Under the pieces are notes generated by a model, which was given only the letters and a program-made list of their open reading frames with translations, had not been told where the DNA came from and searched no databases. From JBDFMH01 sp047238125 (GTDB lineage: Bacteria > Pseudomonadota > Alphaproteobacteria > Sphingomonadales > Sphingomonadaceae): a stretch of DNA of 64,000 nt. The position numbers and the translations under genes are program-made. Shown here piece by piece: positions 7,627 to 16,809 of this stretch (position 1 is its first letter; each line of letters opens with the position of its first letter). The stretch covers positions 1,488,001 through 1,552,000 of the forward strand of contig NZ_JBDFMH010000001.1 in NCBI RefSeq assembly GCF_047238125.1, read 5' to 3'.

Positions 7627-9030
7627 TCAGTCCCCGGTCAGGATCCGGTCGACGAGCTGCTTCACGGTCGGCACGAACCCGTTCGAATAGAATGGATCCT
7701 GCTTGAACTTGTAGGCCGCATGGCCCGCGAACATCAGGTTCTGCTCGACATCGCCGCCATGTGCGATGTCCTGCAGCGTCTTCTGGATGCAGAAGCTGCG
7801 CGGATCGGCCAGCCGCCCGGTCGAATTGCCCTCGGTATCCGCCCAAGAGGAAAAGGCGCATTGGCTGAGGCAGCCCATGCAATCCGCCTGATCCTTGCGA
7901 ATGATCTTCATGTCCTCGGGCGTCACGAACACCAGCGTGTTATCTGGCGTCTTCAGAGCGGAGGTGAAGCCGGCGCCATACCATTCGCGCGCGCGCTGCA
8001 GATCGCCGAGCGTCACCCAGAAGCTCTTGCCTTTCACGCCGACGTCCAGCTGATACTGGTGATCACCCGCCGCCTCGCCGGAAAAGGCGATCTGCCGTTC
8101 GGAGCGGGCCTCGAGATGGCGCAGGAACGGGTTGCGCACCGCCGACGAATAGAAGCCGGTCGGCGAGAAGCGGTGCAGCAGCACATCGCCCTCGTCCAGC
8201 GTCATCAGCCGGTCCTTCCAACCGTCGGGAATCGGGCTCTCGCGGGTCAGCAGCGGCCGGGTGCCGAACTGGAACGCGATCTGGCCCAACTCCGGATTGT
8301 CGATCCAGTCGTTCCAGTCGCGCAGGAACCAGACCCCGCCCGCCATCACGATCGGCACGCTGTCGGGGATGCCGCCCTCGCGCATCGTCTCACGCAGCGC
8401 CTTCACGCGCGGATAGGGATCCTCGGGGCGAAGCGGGTCTTCCGCATTGGACAGGCCATTATGCCCGCCGGCCAGCCAGGGATCTTCATAGACCACCGCC
8501 GCCAGCCATTCCGACGCCTTGGAATAAGCGCGCTTCCACAGCGCGCGGAAGGCGCGGGCGGACGAAATGATCGGCAGGTAATGGACACCGTAGGAAGCGG
8601 TGATCTCGCTCAGCTTGTACGGCATGCCCGCGCCGCAGGTGACGCCCGCCACCAGCCCGCGAGTGCGTTCCAGCACGCCATGCAGGATGCGCTGGGCACC
8701 GCCCATTTCCCACAGCACGTTGATGTTGATCGCACCCTTGCCGCCGGCCATGTCGAATGCGCGCTTCACCTGCTCGACCGCGCCGTCGATGGCATAAGCA
8801 ATCAGTTCCTCGTGGCGTTCGCGCCGCGTGAGCGCGCTGTAGACCTGAGGGATGATCTTGCCGTCCGGATCATAGCTGTCGGCGTTCACCGCCGAAACCG
8901 TGCCGATGCCGCCGGCCGCGGCCCAGGCGCCCGAACTCATGTGATTGGTCGCAGAGACGCCCTTGCCGCCCTCGATCAGCGGCCAGACTTCACGCCCGCC
9001 ATAGACGATCGGACGAATACCCTTGAACAA
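7627..9030 (-). CDS. Nitronate monooxygenase-family flavoprotein
   Basis: A protein of about 467 residues of the FMN-dependent TIM-barrel family of nitronate monooxygenase / 2-nitropropane dioxygenase-like enzymes, in the long subgroup often annotated only by family. Seen: GGIGTVSAVNADS near the N-terminus, GAGMPYKLSEI and VMAGGVWF in the flavin-binding region, and a C-terminal four-cysteine patch (DCMGCLSQCAFSSW plus a later Cys) that could bind a metal. The start is uncertain: TTG 9030 is preceded by GGGAGG at good spacing and gives MFKGIRPIVYGG; GTG 9054 would add eight residues. The true substrate cannot be read. Confidence 0.8.
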   Translation of the reverse strand: MFKGIRPIVYGGREVWPLIEGGKGVSATNHMSSGAWAAAGGIGTVSAVNADSYDPDGKIIPQVYSALTRRERHEELIAYAIDGAVEQVKRAFDMAGGKGAININVLWEMGGAQRILHGVLERTRGLVAGVTCGAGMPYKLSEITASYGVHYLPIISSARAFRALWKRAYSKASEWLAAVVYEDPWLAGGHNGLSNAEDPLRPEDPYPRVKALRETMREGGIPDSVPIVMAGGVWFLRDWNDWIDNPELGQIAFQFGTRPLLTRESPIPDGWKDRLMTLDEGDVLLHRFSPTGFYSSAVRNPFLRHLEARSERQIAFSGEAAGDHQYQLDVGVKGKSFWVTLGDLQRAREWYGAGFTSALKTPDNTLVFVTPEDMKIIRKDQADCMGCLSQCAFSSWADTEGNSTGRLADPRSFCIQKTLQDIAHGGDVEQNLMFAGHAAYKFKQDPFYSNGFVPTVKQLVDRILTGD

Positions 9031-9075
9031 TCCCGGCCTCCCGAAACGCCCCACATCGGGCGTGCGGGCCCGCGT

Positions 9076-10194
9076 TTAGGCCATTTCGCGAAAAAAGCCA
9101 GCCGCGCCTGCCGCCGCCCCGTAAAGCCGGCGATAGGCGTCGATCATCGCGTCCTCGCCATAATCGGCCAGCGCCTTCTCCCGATTGGCGGCGCCGATCG
9201 CCACGCGCAGCGCGCGGTCGCCCGCCAATCGGGCCATGGCGACGGCATAGGCCGCCTCGTCTTCCACCGGCACCACCAGCCGGCGATTGGCCAGGCTCAC
9301 CATCGTGCAGACGTCTCCGACATCGGTGGAAACGATCGGCAGCCCCGCCGCCATCGCCTCGATCAGCGAGATCGGGAATTGTTCGCTATCGGATGACAGC
9401 GCGAAGATGTCGAACAGGCCGACATAATGTTCGGGTTCGGGTAGGAAGCCCGCCAGATGGACGCGATCGGCCACTCCCAGCCGCGCCGCCTCCGCCAGGA
9501 TCGCGCCGCGCTCCGGCCCTTCGCCCACGATCACCAGGCGGACGTGCGGCAGCGGTGCCACCGCGCGCACCAGCCGCGGCAGGTTCTTCACCGCGCGCAG
9601 ACCGGCCAGCGTGCCGACCACCACTTCGCCATTGCCGCGCCGAAGACCCGGGATCGTCCCAGGCACCGGACGCGCATAACGCTCGACCTCGATCCCGTTG
9701 GCGATCCTTAGCGGGACCTGCCACCAGCTTTCGCGCGCGATCCGCTCGAGCCGCTCGGACGGCACCACCACCGCGTGCGCGGCGGGCAGCGTCACCCGCC
9801 GGAACCAGACGCGCGCCGGCTTCTGCCGCGCCGCTTCGTCCTGGTTGAAGCCGTCCTCGTGGTGGATCAGCGGCGTGCCGCCGAACAGCCGCCGCGCGCC
9901 GACCGCATCCATTGCCCCCCAATTATAGGTCAGCACCAGATCGAAGCGACGCATGTAGCGCGCCAGATCACGATACCGCCCCGGCGCGGGCTTGCCCACG
10001 ATCGGCGGATGATCGTGCGGGAAATTGGCGGCGATGCCGGGCGCGATCGCATCGCGCGCGTCCAGCGCATCGGGCACGGCGGACAGGATGGTGTGGTGCG
10101 CATGATCGCCGAACGCGTTCATCAGCCGCACCGCGCGCGCTTCCTTGCCGCCGAGCGCGAAAGTGGAATGGACGTGGAGGATATCGAGCGCCAT
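9076..10194 (-). CDS. GT4-family glycosyltransferase
   Basis: A 372-residue GT-B fold glycosyltransferase of family 4. The N-terminal Rossmann half starts with ILHVHSTFALGGKE (acceptor side glycine-rich loop). The C-terminal half holds the donor-binding GTLAGLRAVKNLPRL and the EX7E-type block SSDSEQFPISLIEAMAAG. It probably transfers a sugar from a nucleotide donor to a lipid-linked or surface polysaccharide at the cytoplasmic face. No other polysaccharide genes lie nearby, so the product is unknown. ATG 10194 gives the proper start; upstream sequence in frame is unrelated. Confidence 0.87.
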   Translation of the reverse strand: MALDILHVHSTFALGGKEARAVRLMNAFGDHAHHTILSAVPDALDARDAIAPGIAANFPHDHPPIVGKPAPGRYRDLARYMRRFDLVLTYNWGAMDAVGARRLFGGTPLIHHEDGFNQDEAARQKPARVWFRRVTLPAAHAVVVPSERLERIARESWWQVPLRIANGIEVERYARPVPGTIPGLRRGNGEVVVGTLAGLRAVKNLPRLVRAVAPLPHVRLVIVGEGPERGAILAEAARLGVADRVHLAGFLPEPEHYVGLFDIFALSSDSEQFPISLIEAMAAGLPIVSTDVGDVCTMVSLANRRLVVPVEDEAAYAVAMARLAGDRALRVAIGAANREKALADYGEDAMIDAYRRLYGAAAGAAGFFREMA

Positions 10195-10306
10195 CGCCCC
10201 CGCCCTATCCGGCCCATGGTAAAGATTGCGGCAACGCCCGCGGTTGCGACCGCGCCGCGCTTCCCATAGCCACCGGCGCAGGTTCCGAAGCGAAAGTGCG
10301 TCCGTA

Positions 10307-12196
10307 ATGCGTATCCCCGTCCTGCTGATCTCCCTCGCCGCCACGCTGGCCGGTGGCGCGCTGGTCGCGCAGCGGCAGACGGCCCCTGCCCCCGCCCCAA
10401 TCCTGACCTCGCCGGAGGCACGCGACCTGTGGACGCATGCGCAGCCCGAACAGGCGCGTGTCACTCATGTCGCGCTGGATCTGACCGCCGATTTCGATCG
10501 CAAGGTGATGCGCGGCACCGCCACGCTCGACATTCTGGCGAAACCCGATGCGCAGTCCATCATCCTCGATGGCGACGATCTGGTCATCGCCGCCGTCACC
10601 GATGCGGGCGGTCGGCCGCTCGCCTACACTGTCGGCAAGGACGATCCGACGCTGGGATCGCCGATCACCGTGCAGATCGGTGCCGCCCGCCGCATCGTCA
10701 TTCGGTACGAATCCGCACCCAATGCCGGCGCGCTGCAGTGGCTGCCCCCCGCGCTGACCGCCGGCAAGACCAAGCCCTACCTGTTCAGCCAGGGCCAGCC
10801 GATCTCGAACCGCAGCTGGATCCCAACGCAGGACAGCCCCGGCATCCGCCAGACCTGGGATGCCACGCTGACCGTACCGCACGGCCTCGTCGCGGTGATG
10901 AGCGCGGAAAAGCTGAGCGGAGACGGCGGCGAGCCCGCACCCGGCGGCATGCGCCGCTTCCGCTTCCGCATGGACAAGCCGGTGCCGCCCTATCTGATCG
11001 CGTTCGCGGTCGGCGATCTGAAGTTCCGCGCGATCGGCCCCCGCTCCGGCGTCTGGACCGAAGCCGTGATGCTGGACGATGCCGCGCGCGAGGTCGCCGA
11101 TGTCGAGAAGATGATCGATGCGGCCGAGAAGCTTTATGGCCCATATCGCTGGGGCCGCTACGACATGCTGGTGCTGCCGCCGTCCTTCCCGTTCGGGGGG
11201 ATGGAAAATCCGATGCTCACCTTCCTCACGCCGACGATCCTGACCGGCGACCGATCGAACACCGATGTCGTGGCGCACGAGTTGGCGCACAGCTGGTCGG
11301 GCAATCTCGTCACCAACGCCACCTGGTCCGACAGCTGGCTCAACGAGGGCTTCACCACCTATTTCGAGAATCGCATCATGGAAGCGCTCTACGGGCGCGA
11401 GCGCGCGGCCATGTATCTCGATCTCGATTGGGACGGGATGATGCGCGACATCGATCGCAACGGCGGGATGACGGGTGCCGCCACTCGGCTGCACGGCGAC
11501 CCCGGTGGCACCGCCGGCCAGCTCGATTACTTCAAGGGCTCCGCCTTCCTGCGCACGATCGAAGCCGCGGTCGGCCGCAAGCGCTGGGATACCTATCTGC
11601 GCGGCTATTTCGATCGCCACGCCTTCCAGCCGCAGACGACGGCCGGCTTCCTGGCCGATCTGCGCCGCAACCTGATCCGCGGCGATGCGAGGCTCGAACT
11701 GAAGCTGCAGCTCGATCGCTGGGCCTATGCCGCCGGCCTGCCTGACAACGCCGTCCGCACCCGCAGCGCCACTCTGGCCGCGGTCGATGCCCAGCTCGAT
11801 GCGGTCAAGCGCGGCGGCCCGGTTTCCGCTGTCGAGACCAAGGGCTGGGCCACGCAGCAGTGGCTGCGCTTCCTGAACGGCCTGCCCCGCCAGCAGACGC
11901 CCGCGCGTCTGAAGGAACTCGATGAAACGCTCGGCCTGTCGCGCTCCGCCAATGCCTATGTCCGCTCGGCCTGGCTGGAGCTGGCGGTCGCCAATCGCTA
12001 CGAACCGGCGCTGCCCGCGCTGCGCCAGTTCACCGGCAGCGTCGGCCGCACGCTGCTTGTGCGCCCGGTCTATGTCGCGCTGATGGCACAGGGCGATTGG
12101 GGGACACGGATCGCGCGCGACGCCTTCCGCGCCGCCCGCCAGACCTATCACCCGGCGACGGCGGCAGCGATCGAAGCGGTGCTGGCGAAGAAGTGA
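10307..12196 (+). CDS. M1-family zinc aminopeptidase, exported
   Basis: A 629-residue metallopeptidase with an N-terminal signal sequence (about 21 residues). It carries the exopeptidase motif GGMEN (near residue 297) and the zinc site HELAH (near 324) with the third ligand in NEGFTTYFE 18 residues later. The C-terminal part (about 470-629) is a helical domain like that of leukotriene A4 hydrolase/aminopeptidase B relatives. It would remove N-terminal residues from peptides in the periplasm. It is divergent from the glycosyltransferase gene and convergent with corA, with only 10 bases between stops. Confidence 0.93.
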   Translation: MRIPVLLISLAATLAGGALVAQRQTAPAPAPILTSPEARDLWTHAQPEQARVTHVALDLTADFDRKVMRGTATLDILAKPDAQSIILDGDDLVIAAVTDAGGRPLAYTVGKDDPTLGSPITVQIGAARRIVIRYESAPNAGALQWLPPALTAGKTKPYLFSQGQPISNRSWIPTQDSPGIRQTWDATLTVPHGLVAVMSAEKLSGDGGEPAPGGMRRFRFRMDKPVPPYLIAFAVGDLKFRAIGPRSGVWTEAVMLDDAAREVADVEKMIDAAEKLYGPYRWGRYDMLVLPPSFPFGGMENPMLTFLTPTILTGDRSNTDVVAHELAHSWSGNLVTNATWSDSWLNEGFTTYFENRIMEALYGRERAAMYLDLDWDGMMRDIDRNGGMTGAATRLHGDPGGTAGQLDYFKGSAFLRTIEAAVGRKRWDTYLRGYFDRHAFQPQTTAGFLADLRRNLIRGDARLELKLQLDRWAYAAGLPDNAVRTRSATLAAVDAQLDAVKRGGPVSAVETKGWATQQWLRFLNGLPRQQTPARLKELDETLGLSRSANAYVRSAWLELAVANRYEPALPALRQFTGSVGRTLLVRPVYVALMAQGDWGTRIARDAFRAARQTYHPATAAAIEAVLAKK

Positions 12197-12206
12197 CGCG
12201 GGGGCG

Positions 12207-13175
12207 CTACAGCCAGCCGACCCGCTTGAACCGGATGTAGAGCGCCACGCACAGCGCGCTGATCACGCCCAGCACCACGAAATAGCCGTAGCGCGTCGAA
12301 AGCTCGGGCATATGCTCGAAATTCATGCCGTAGATGCCGGCGATCGCGGTCGGCACCGCCAGGATCGCCGCCCACGCCGCCAGCTGGCGGGTGATCGCGC
12401 CGGTGCGCTGCTGTTCGAGCAGGTTGCTGAACTCGAACACCGATGTCAGCACCATCAGCAGCCCTTCGACCATCGTCTGCACGCGGCGCACATGATCCAG
12501 CACGTCGCTGAAATAGGGGCGCGCATCGGCATCGATGCAGGGCAGCTCCATCTTCACCAGCTTGTGCGCGACTTCGGCCATCGGCCCCAGCACGCGCTGG
12601 AAGCGGATCAGCTCCCGGCGTAGCGCGAAGATCCGGGTGATCTCGTCGCGACCGAGGAAATGGTCGAGCGTGCGCTGCTCCATCGCCAGCACCTCATCCT
12701 CGATCGTCTCGACCAGCGGCAGATAGCCGTCGACGATGAAATCGAGGATCGCGTGCAGCACGTAATCGACACCGTGCACTAACAGGTCCGGTGCGGCTTC
12801 CAGCTGCGCGCGGAGTGCGGTGTGGGCGCGCGCCGAACCGTGGCGCACGCTGATGATGTGGCTATGGCCCACGAAGATCGCCGTCTCGCCATAGGAGATG
12901 CGGTCGCCATCCAGATGCGCGGTTCGCGCCACCACGAACAGCTGGCCGTTGTAGATGTCGACCTTGGGCAGCTGATCCGCCTTGATCGCATCCTCCACCG
13001 CCAGCGGATGCAACCGATACTGCTCCTGCAGCGTGCGCATTTCCTGCGGCGTCGGATCGGCGATCCCGATCCACACGAACTCGGACTTGTCCTCGGGGCA
13101 ATGGATCCGCTCGTCGATCGATACGGCGCGTTCCCGCCGGCCGTGTCGATAGAGATTGGCCGCCATCACCGTCAT
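12207..13175 (-). CDS. corA: CorA-type magnesium/cobalt transporter
   Basis: A 322-residue CorA-family channel. A long cytoplasmic alpha/beta and helical domain is followed by two C-terminal membrane helices. The signature GMN lies in IYGMNFEHMPE between them and the protein ends with a short positive tail (RFKRVGWL). The family conducts Mg2+ (and Co2+/Ni2+) as a pentamer in the inner membrane. ATG 13175 was chosen over an upstream start at 13202. The related ZntB exporters share the fold, so direction and ion are not fully certain. Confidence 0.9.
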   Translation of the reverse strand: MTVMAANLYRHGRRERAVSIDERIHCPEDKSEFVWIGIADPTPQEMRTLQEQYRLHPLAVEDAIKADQLPKVDIYNGQLFVVARTAHLDGDRISYGETAIFVGHSHIISVRHGSARAHTALRAQLEAAPDLLVHGVDYVLHAILDFIVDGYLPLVETIEDEVLAMEQRTLDHFLGRDEITRIFALRRELIRFQRVLGPMAEVAHKLVKMELPCIDADARPYFSDVLDHVRRVQTMVEGLLMVLTSVFEFSNLLEQQRTGAITRQLAAWAAILAVPTAIAGIYGMNFEHMPELSTRYGYFVVLGVISALCVALYIRFKRVGWL

Positions 13176-13258
13176 GCGCGCGCTCCGCCAGGCAGCATGC
13201 ACGAAGCAGCCTTAAGCCGCATCGGCCGTGCTGATCAGGATGATCGATGCTGAGAGGT

Positions 13259-13334
13259 TGGTGGAGCCGTGGGGGATCGAACCCCAGACCTTCGCAATGC
13301 CATCGCGACGCTCTCCCAGCTGAGCTACGGCCCC
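13259..13334 (-). tRNA. tRNA-Ala (GGC), with encoded CCA
   Basis: A 76-base cloverleaf on the minus strand. The acceptor stem GGGGCCG pairs with CGGCTCC, the D-arm is GCTC/GAGC, the anticodon stem TCGCG/TGCGA encloses loop ATGGCAT with anticodon GGC (plus-strand positions 13299-13301), and the T-arm TGGGG/CCCCA holds TTCGATC. The 3' CCA is encoded at 13259-13261. All stems pair apart from two G-U pairs. It decodes GCC, a very common alanine codon in this GC-rich genome. No integrase lies next to it. Confidence 0.97.
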
Positions 13335-13363
13335 GAACCTTCTTCGCCGGACTGGGATCCGGC

Positions 13364-13398
13364 GGCGGAGCGGGCCGTTTATTTCAGCCCGCCCCGCC
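13364..13398. terminator. GC-rich hairpin between FYDLN gene and tRNA-Ala
   Basis: A 12-base inverted repeat (13364-13375 with 13387-13398, one mismatch) flanks an AT-rich loop of 11 bases, just downstream of the acidic-protein gene and upstream of tRNA-Ala on the same strand. There is no U-run after the stem, so factor-independent termination would be weak; it could separate the two transcripts. Confidence 0.35.
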
Positions 13399-13407
13399 GT
13401 GCAACAC

Positions 13408-13725
13408 CTAATTCTCGTCGTCGTCGTCGCTGGTATCGACACCGATATCGTCGTCGCCGCCCAGGTCGACATCGTCGTCGGGGCTGGGCTCGGCATCTTC
13501 GTCGATGTCCAGATCCTCGGCCAGATCGCCGTCTTCCGCCTTCTCCTTGACGACTTCCTTCTTGGGCGCGTCATAGGGCAGCGGCTGCTTGGACTTCAGG
13601 ACGGGATCGGGCTCGAACGCCTGACCACATTCGACGCAGACGACAGGGTCGTCCTTGCCGAGATCGTAGAAGCGCTCGCCGCACTTCGGACAGGTGCGCT
13701 TGGTGCCCCATTCAGGCTTGATCAT
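13408..13725 (-). CDS. FYDLN-type acidic zinc-ribbon protein (TIGR02300 family)
   Basis: A 105-residue protein with a four-cysteine zinc ribbon at the N-terminus (C12, C15, C30, C33: CPKCG and CVECG) containing FYDLG where the family name motif reads FYDLN. The C-terminus (about residues 60-105) is almost pure Asp/Glu. This family is typical of alphaproteobacteria, usually near aroA, as here (the divergent aroA starts 108 bases away). Function is not established. ATG 13725 gives the canonical MIKPEWGTKRTCP start. Confidence 0.9.
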   Translation of the reverse strand: MIKPEWGTKRTCPKCGERFYDLGKDDPVVCVECGQAFEPDPVLKSKQPLPYDAPKKEVVKEKAEDGDLAEDLDIDEDAEPSPDDDVDLGGDDDIGVDTSDDDDEN

Positions 13726-13832
13726 GGGCTTGGAAGCCTCCGGAAAAGGATAAGGGCGCGACGAGCCGGAGGCGCGCCGCGAAACGTCGCGCGCCTTGCC
13801 ACAGCGCTTGCCCCCTGTCAAAGCCGCGCCCG

Positions 13833-15167
13833 ATGTCGCCCACCCCCGCTCCGCTGCGCTTTTCGGCGCCCGGCCCGCTTGCCGGCACAGTGGCGGTACC
13901 GGGTGACAAGTCGATTTCCCACCGCGCGCTGATGCTGTCCGCGCTCGCCATCGGCGAAAGCGAGGTCGATGGCCTGCTGGAGGGTGAGGACGTGTTCGCC
14001 ACCGCCGCAGCGATGCGCGCGATGGGGGCGGACATCGCGCGGGACGATGCCGGCCGCTGGCGTATCCACGGCGTTGGCGTCGGTGGTCTGCTGCAGCCGC
14101 AGGTCGCGTTCGACATGGGTAATTCGGGGACCTCCACCCGGTTGCTGATGGGCCTGCTCGCCAGCCACCCGGTCACCGCCACCTTCACCGGCGATGCCTC
14201 GCTCTCGCGCCGGCCGATGGGCCGCGTGATCGATCCGCTGGCGCTGATGGGGGCGGACATCACCGCCTCCCCCGGCGGCCGGCTGCCGCTGATGCTGCGC
14301 GGCCTCTCCCCCGCGGTGCCGATCACCTATCGGCTGCCGGTCGCGTCGGCGCAGGTGAAGTCGGCGGTGCTGCTGGCCGGGCTGAACGCGCCCGGCATCA
14401 CCCGCGTGATCGAACCGATCCCGACCCGCGACCATAGCGAGCGGATGCTGCGCGGCTTCGGTGCAGATCTTTCGGTCGATATCGATGTCGACGGAACCCG
14501 CCACATCGCGATTCGCGGCGAGGCGGATCTGCGACCGCAGCGCATCGTCGTGCCCGGCGATCCATCTTCCGCCGCCTTCCCGGTGGTGGCCGCACTGCTG
14601 GTGCCGGGGTCGCGCATCACCGTGCGCAACGTCGGCATCAACCCCACACGCGCGGGGCTGTTCGCGGTGCTGCGCCGGATGGGCGCGTCGATCGTCGAGC
14701 AGGATGCGCGTGAGGTGGGGGGCGAGCCCGTCGCCGATCTCGTCGTCACCGCCTCGGCGCTGACCGGCATCGAAGTCGATCCCGCGATCGCGCCCAGCAT
14801 GATCGACGAATATCCCGTCCTCTTCGTGGCATGCGCGCTCGCATCGGGCCGCTCGGTCTTGCGTGGGTTGGACGAGCTGCGCGTCAAGGAATCGGATCGG
14901 ATCGCGGTGATGGCCGAAGGGCTGCGCGCGATCGGCGCTCGCGTCGAGGAACTGGAAGACGGGCTGGCGATCGATGGCACCGGCGGTGATCCGCTGCCCG
15001 GCGGGGCGACGATCGCCGCGAAACTGGACCATCGTATCGCAATGAGCTTCGCAGTGGCTGGACTCGTGTCGCGCGCGCCCGTCACCATCGACGACATGGC
15101 CCCCGTTGCGACCAGCTTCCCCACCTTCACCGCGCTGATGACCGGCCTCGGAGCCGAGGCGTGCTGA
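13833..15167 (+). CDS. aroA: 3-phosphoshikimate 1-carboxyvinyltransferase (EPSP synthase)
   Basis: A 444-residue full-length enzyme of the shikimate pathway that joins shikimate-3-phosphate and PEP to give EPSP in the cytoplasm. It has the sequence motifs that define class II EPSPS: GDKS (residues 24-27), RPMGRV, SAQVK, RDHSE and NPTR, plus the C-terminal KESDR. At the position where the class II CP4 enzyme has Ala (GNAAT), this protein has Gly99 in GNSGT, the residue of glyphosate-sensitive enzymes. It heads an operon with a hydrolase and cmk. Confidence 0.96.
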   Translation: MSPTPAPLRFSAPGPLAGTVAVPGDKSISHRALMLSALAIGESEVDGLLEGEDVFATAAAMRAMGADIARDDAGRWRIHGVGVGGLLQPQVAFDMGNSGTSTRLLMGLLASHPVTATFTGDASLSRRPMGRVIDPLALMGADITASPGGRLPLMLRGLSPAVPITYRLPVASAQVKSAVLLAGLNAPGITRVIEPIPTRDHSERMLRGFGADLSVDIDVDGTRHIAIRGEADLRPQRIVVPGDPSSAAFPVVAALLVPGSRITVRNVGINPTRAGLFAVLRRMGASIVEQDAREVGGEPVADLVVTASALTGIEVDPAIAPSMIDEYPVLFVACALASGRSVLRGLDELRVKESDRIAVMAEGLRAIGARVEELEDGLAIDGTGGDPLPGGATIAAKLDHRIAMSFAVAGLVSRAPVTIDDMAPVATSFPTFTALMTGLGAEAC

Positions 15168-15172
15168 ATGCG

Positions 15173-16165
15173 ATGAGCCGGCGCACCTTCGTCGCCGCCA
15201 CCGGCGCCGCGCTCGCCGCGCCGACCCTGGCCGACGCCGCCCCGCCGGTCGGCCCGCTTGTGCCCGGCCTGCGGATCACGCCCGCGCGTGAGGAGATGGT
15301 GCCCGTGCCCGGCGGCCGGGTCTATGTGCGGATCGACGGCGACCTCGCCGGCCCGCGCCCGCCGATCGTGCTGCTGCATGGCGGCCCCGGCAGCTCGCAC
15401 TGGTATTTCCTGGCCGCGACGGCACTCGCCGGTGATCGCGCGGTGATTCTCTACGATCAGCTCGACAGCGGCCGATCCGAAAAGCCGGGCGATCCCGCCA
15501 ACTGGGTGGTGCCGCGCTTCGTGGCGGAACTGGAGGCGATCCGCGCTCATCTCGGCATCGCACGCTGGCATGTGCTGGGGGCCAGCTGGGGCGGCACGGT
15601 GGCGCAGAACTATGGCACCGCCCGCCCCGCCGCGCTGGCCGGGCTGGTGCTGCAATCGCCGCTGGTGTCGACCCCGCTCTGGCTGCGCGATGCGCGTGCG
15701 CTGAAGGATGCGATGCCGGCCGAGACCCGCCGCCTGCTCGATCGCTGCGACGTGCCCGGCGCCGAGCCGGCCGCCGCCTGCGATGCCGCCACCGCGGCCT
15801 TCTATCGCGCGCACGTCACGCTCAGCGATCCGCCGGCCGCGATTGCCGCCTACAAGGCATCGCTGCCGCGCGCATTCAGCGCGGAGATCTACAATCACAT
15901 GTGGGGCCGCGCCGAATTCACGGCGAGCGGCACGCTGAAGGATTATGACGGCACCGCACTGCTGCCGCGGCTGAACGGCCGCCGCACCTTGTTCGTGACC
16001 GGCGCCGAGGATGAAGCACGCCCGGCTACCGTGCGCGAATTCGCAAAGGCAGCGAGGGCCGATTTCCGCGAGATCCCCCGCGCCGCCCATTCCATCTTCA
16101 TCGATAATCCCGCCGCCTATCTCGCCGTGTTGCGGCCCTGGCTGGCCCGACAGGACAAGGCATGA
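15173..16165 (+). CDS. Exported alpha/beta hydrolase, proline iminopeptidase-like (S33)
   Basis: A 330-residue protein with a twin-arginine-like signal (MSRRTFVAATGAAL). The oxyanion motif HGGPG is at 69-73 and the nucleophile is Ser138 in GASWGG; an Asp in the TGAEDEARPAT region and His in RAAHSIFIDN complete the probable triad. This HGGPG/GxSWGG combination is typical of proline iminopeptidases and related S33 peptidases. It starts 5 bases after aroA (GTG 15161 is an alternative overlapping start) and overlaps cmk by 4 bases, so it is inserted into the usual aroA-cmk pair. Substrate unknown. Confidence 0.85.
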   Translation: MSRRTFVAATGAALAAPTLADAAPPVGPLVPGLRITPAREEMVPVPGGRVYVRIDGDLAGPRPPIVLLHGGPGSSHWYFLAATALAGDRAVILYDQLDSGRSEKPGDPANWVVPRFVAELEAIRAHLGIARWHVLGASWGGTVAQNYGTARPAALAGLVLQSPLVSTPLWLRDARALKDAMPAETRRLLDRCDVPGAEPAAACDAATAAFYRAHVTLSDPPAAIAAYKASLPRAFSAEIYNHMWGRAEFTASGTLKDYDGTALLPRLNGRRTLFVTGAEDEARPATVREFAKAARADFREIPRAAHSIFIDNPAAYLAVLRPWLARQDKA

Positions 16166-16809
16166 ATTCCAATCTCGTCATCGCGGTCGATGGGCCGGCG
16201 GCATCGGGCAAGGGCACGATCGCCCGCGCGCTCGCCGCGCATTACGGCCTGCCGCATCTCGATACCGGGCTGCTCTACCGGGCGGTCGGGCTGAACGTGC
16301 TGCGCGGCGGCGGCGATCCGGCAGATCCCGATGCCGCGCTGGCCGGCTGCCGGTTCGATGATCTGCTGCTGACCGATCCCAAGCTGCGCTCCGAACAGGC
16401 GGGCGGTGCGGCCAGCATCGTCTCCGCCCATCCCGCCGTGCGCACGGCACTGATCGAACGGCAACGCGATTTCGCCGCCCGCCCCGGGGGCGCAGTGCTC
16501 GATGGACGTGACATTGGCACCGTGATCGCGCCGGATGCCACCGCCAAGCTCTATGTCCGCGCCACGCCGTCGATCCGCGCCAAGCGCCGTCAGGCCGAGC
16601 TGCGCGCCGCCGGCATCGAATGCTCTATCGACAAACTGACTGCCGAGATCCGCGCCCGTGATTTTCGTGATCAGTCGCGCGAGGTGGCACCACTCCGCCC
16701 CGCCCCCGACGCGCTGGAACTCGATACCAGCTTCCTGAGCATCGACGCTGCGGTCGAGAAGGCGATCGCCCTCGTCGAAAGCCGCCGCACGCTGCGGGGC
16801 GCGGCCTGA
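16162..16809 (+). CDS. cmk: Cytidylate kinase
   Basis: A 215-residue nucleoside monophosphate kinase converting CMP/dCMP to the diphosphates with ATP. The P-loop GPAASGKGT is at residues 11-19, followed by LDTGLLYRAVG and the DGRDIGT motif typical of bacterial CMP kinase; the RARDFRDQSRE segment is the lid region. It overlaps the hydrolase stop (ATGA). In many alphaproteobacteria rpsA follows cmk; here the next gene is rpsF after a 179-base gap, so rpsA is elsewhere. Confidence 0.95.
   Translation: MNSNLVIAVDGPAASGKGTIARALAAHYGLPHLDTGLLYRAVGLNVLRGGGDPADPDAALAGCRFDDLLLTDPKLRSEQAGGAASIVSAHPAVRTALIERQRDFAARPGGAVLDGRDIGTVIAPDATAKLYVRATPSIRAKRRQAELRAAGIECSIDKLTAEIRARDFRDQSREVAPLRPAPDALELDTSFLSIDAAVEKAIALVESRRTLRGAA

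Noticed and set aside
7720..9396. Long open frame on the plus strand opposite the nitronate monooxygenase-like gene
   Set aside because: It is His/Arg/Gln-rich with no domain pattern and is the antisense shadow of a well-supported gene; GC-rich codon use keeps such frames open.
10205..12151. Long minus-strand frame opposite the M1 aminopeptidase
   Set aside because: The plus-strand frame has signal peptide, GGMEN and HELAH motifs; the opposite frame shows no motif.
13259..13334. Island integration at tRNA-Ala
   Set aside because: No integrase or partial tRNA copy is seen, and the catabolic island begins almost 17 kb away.
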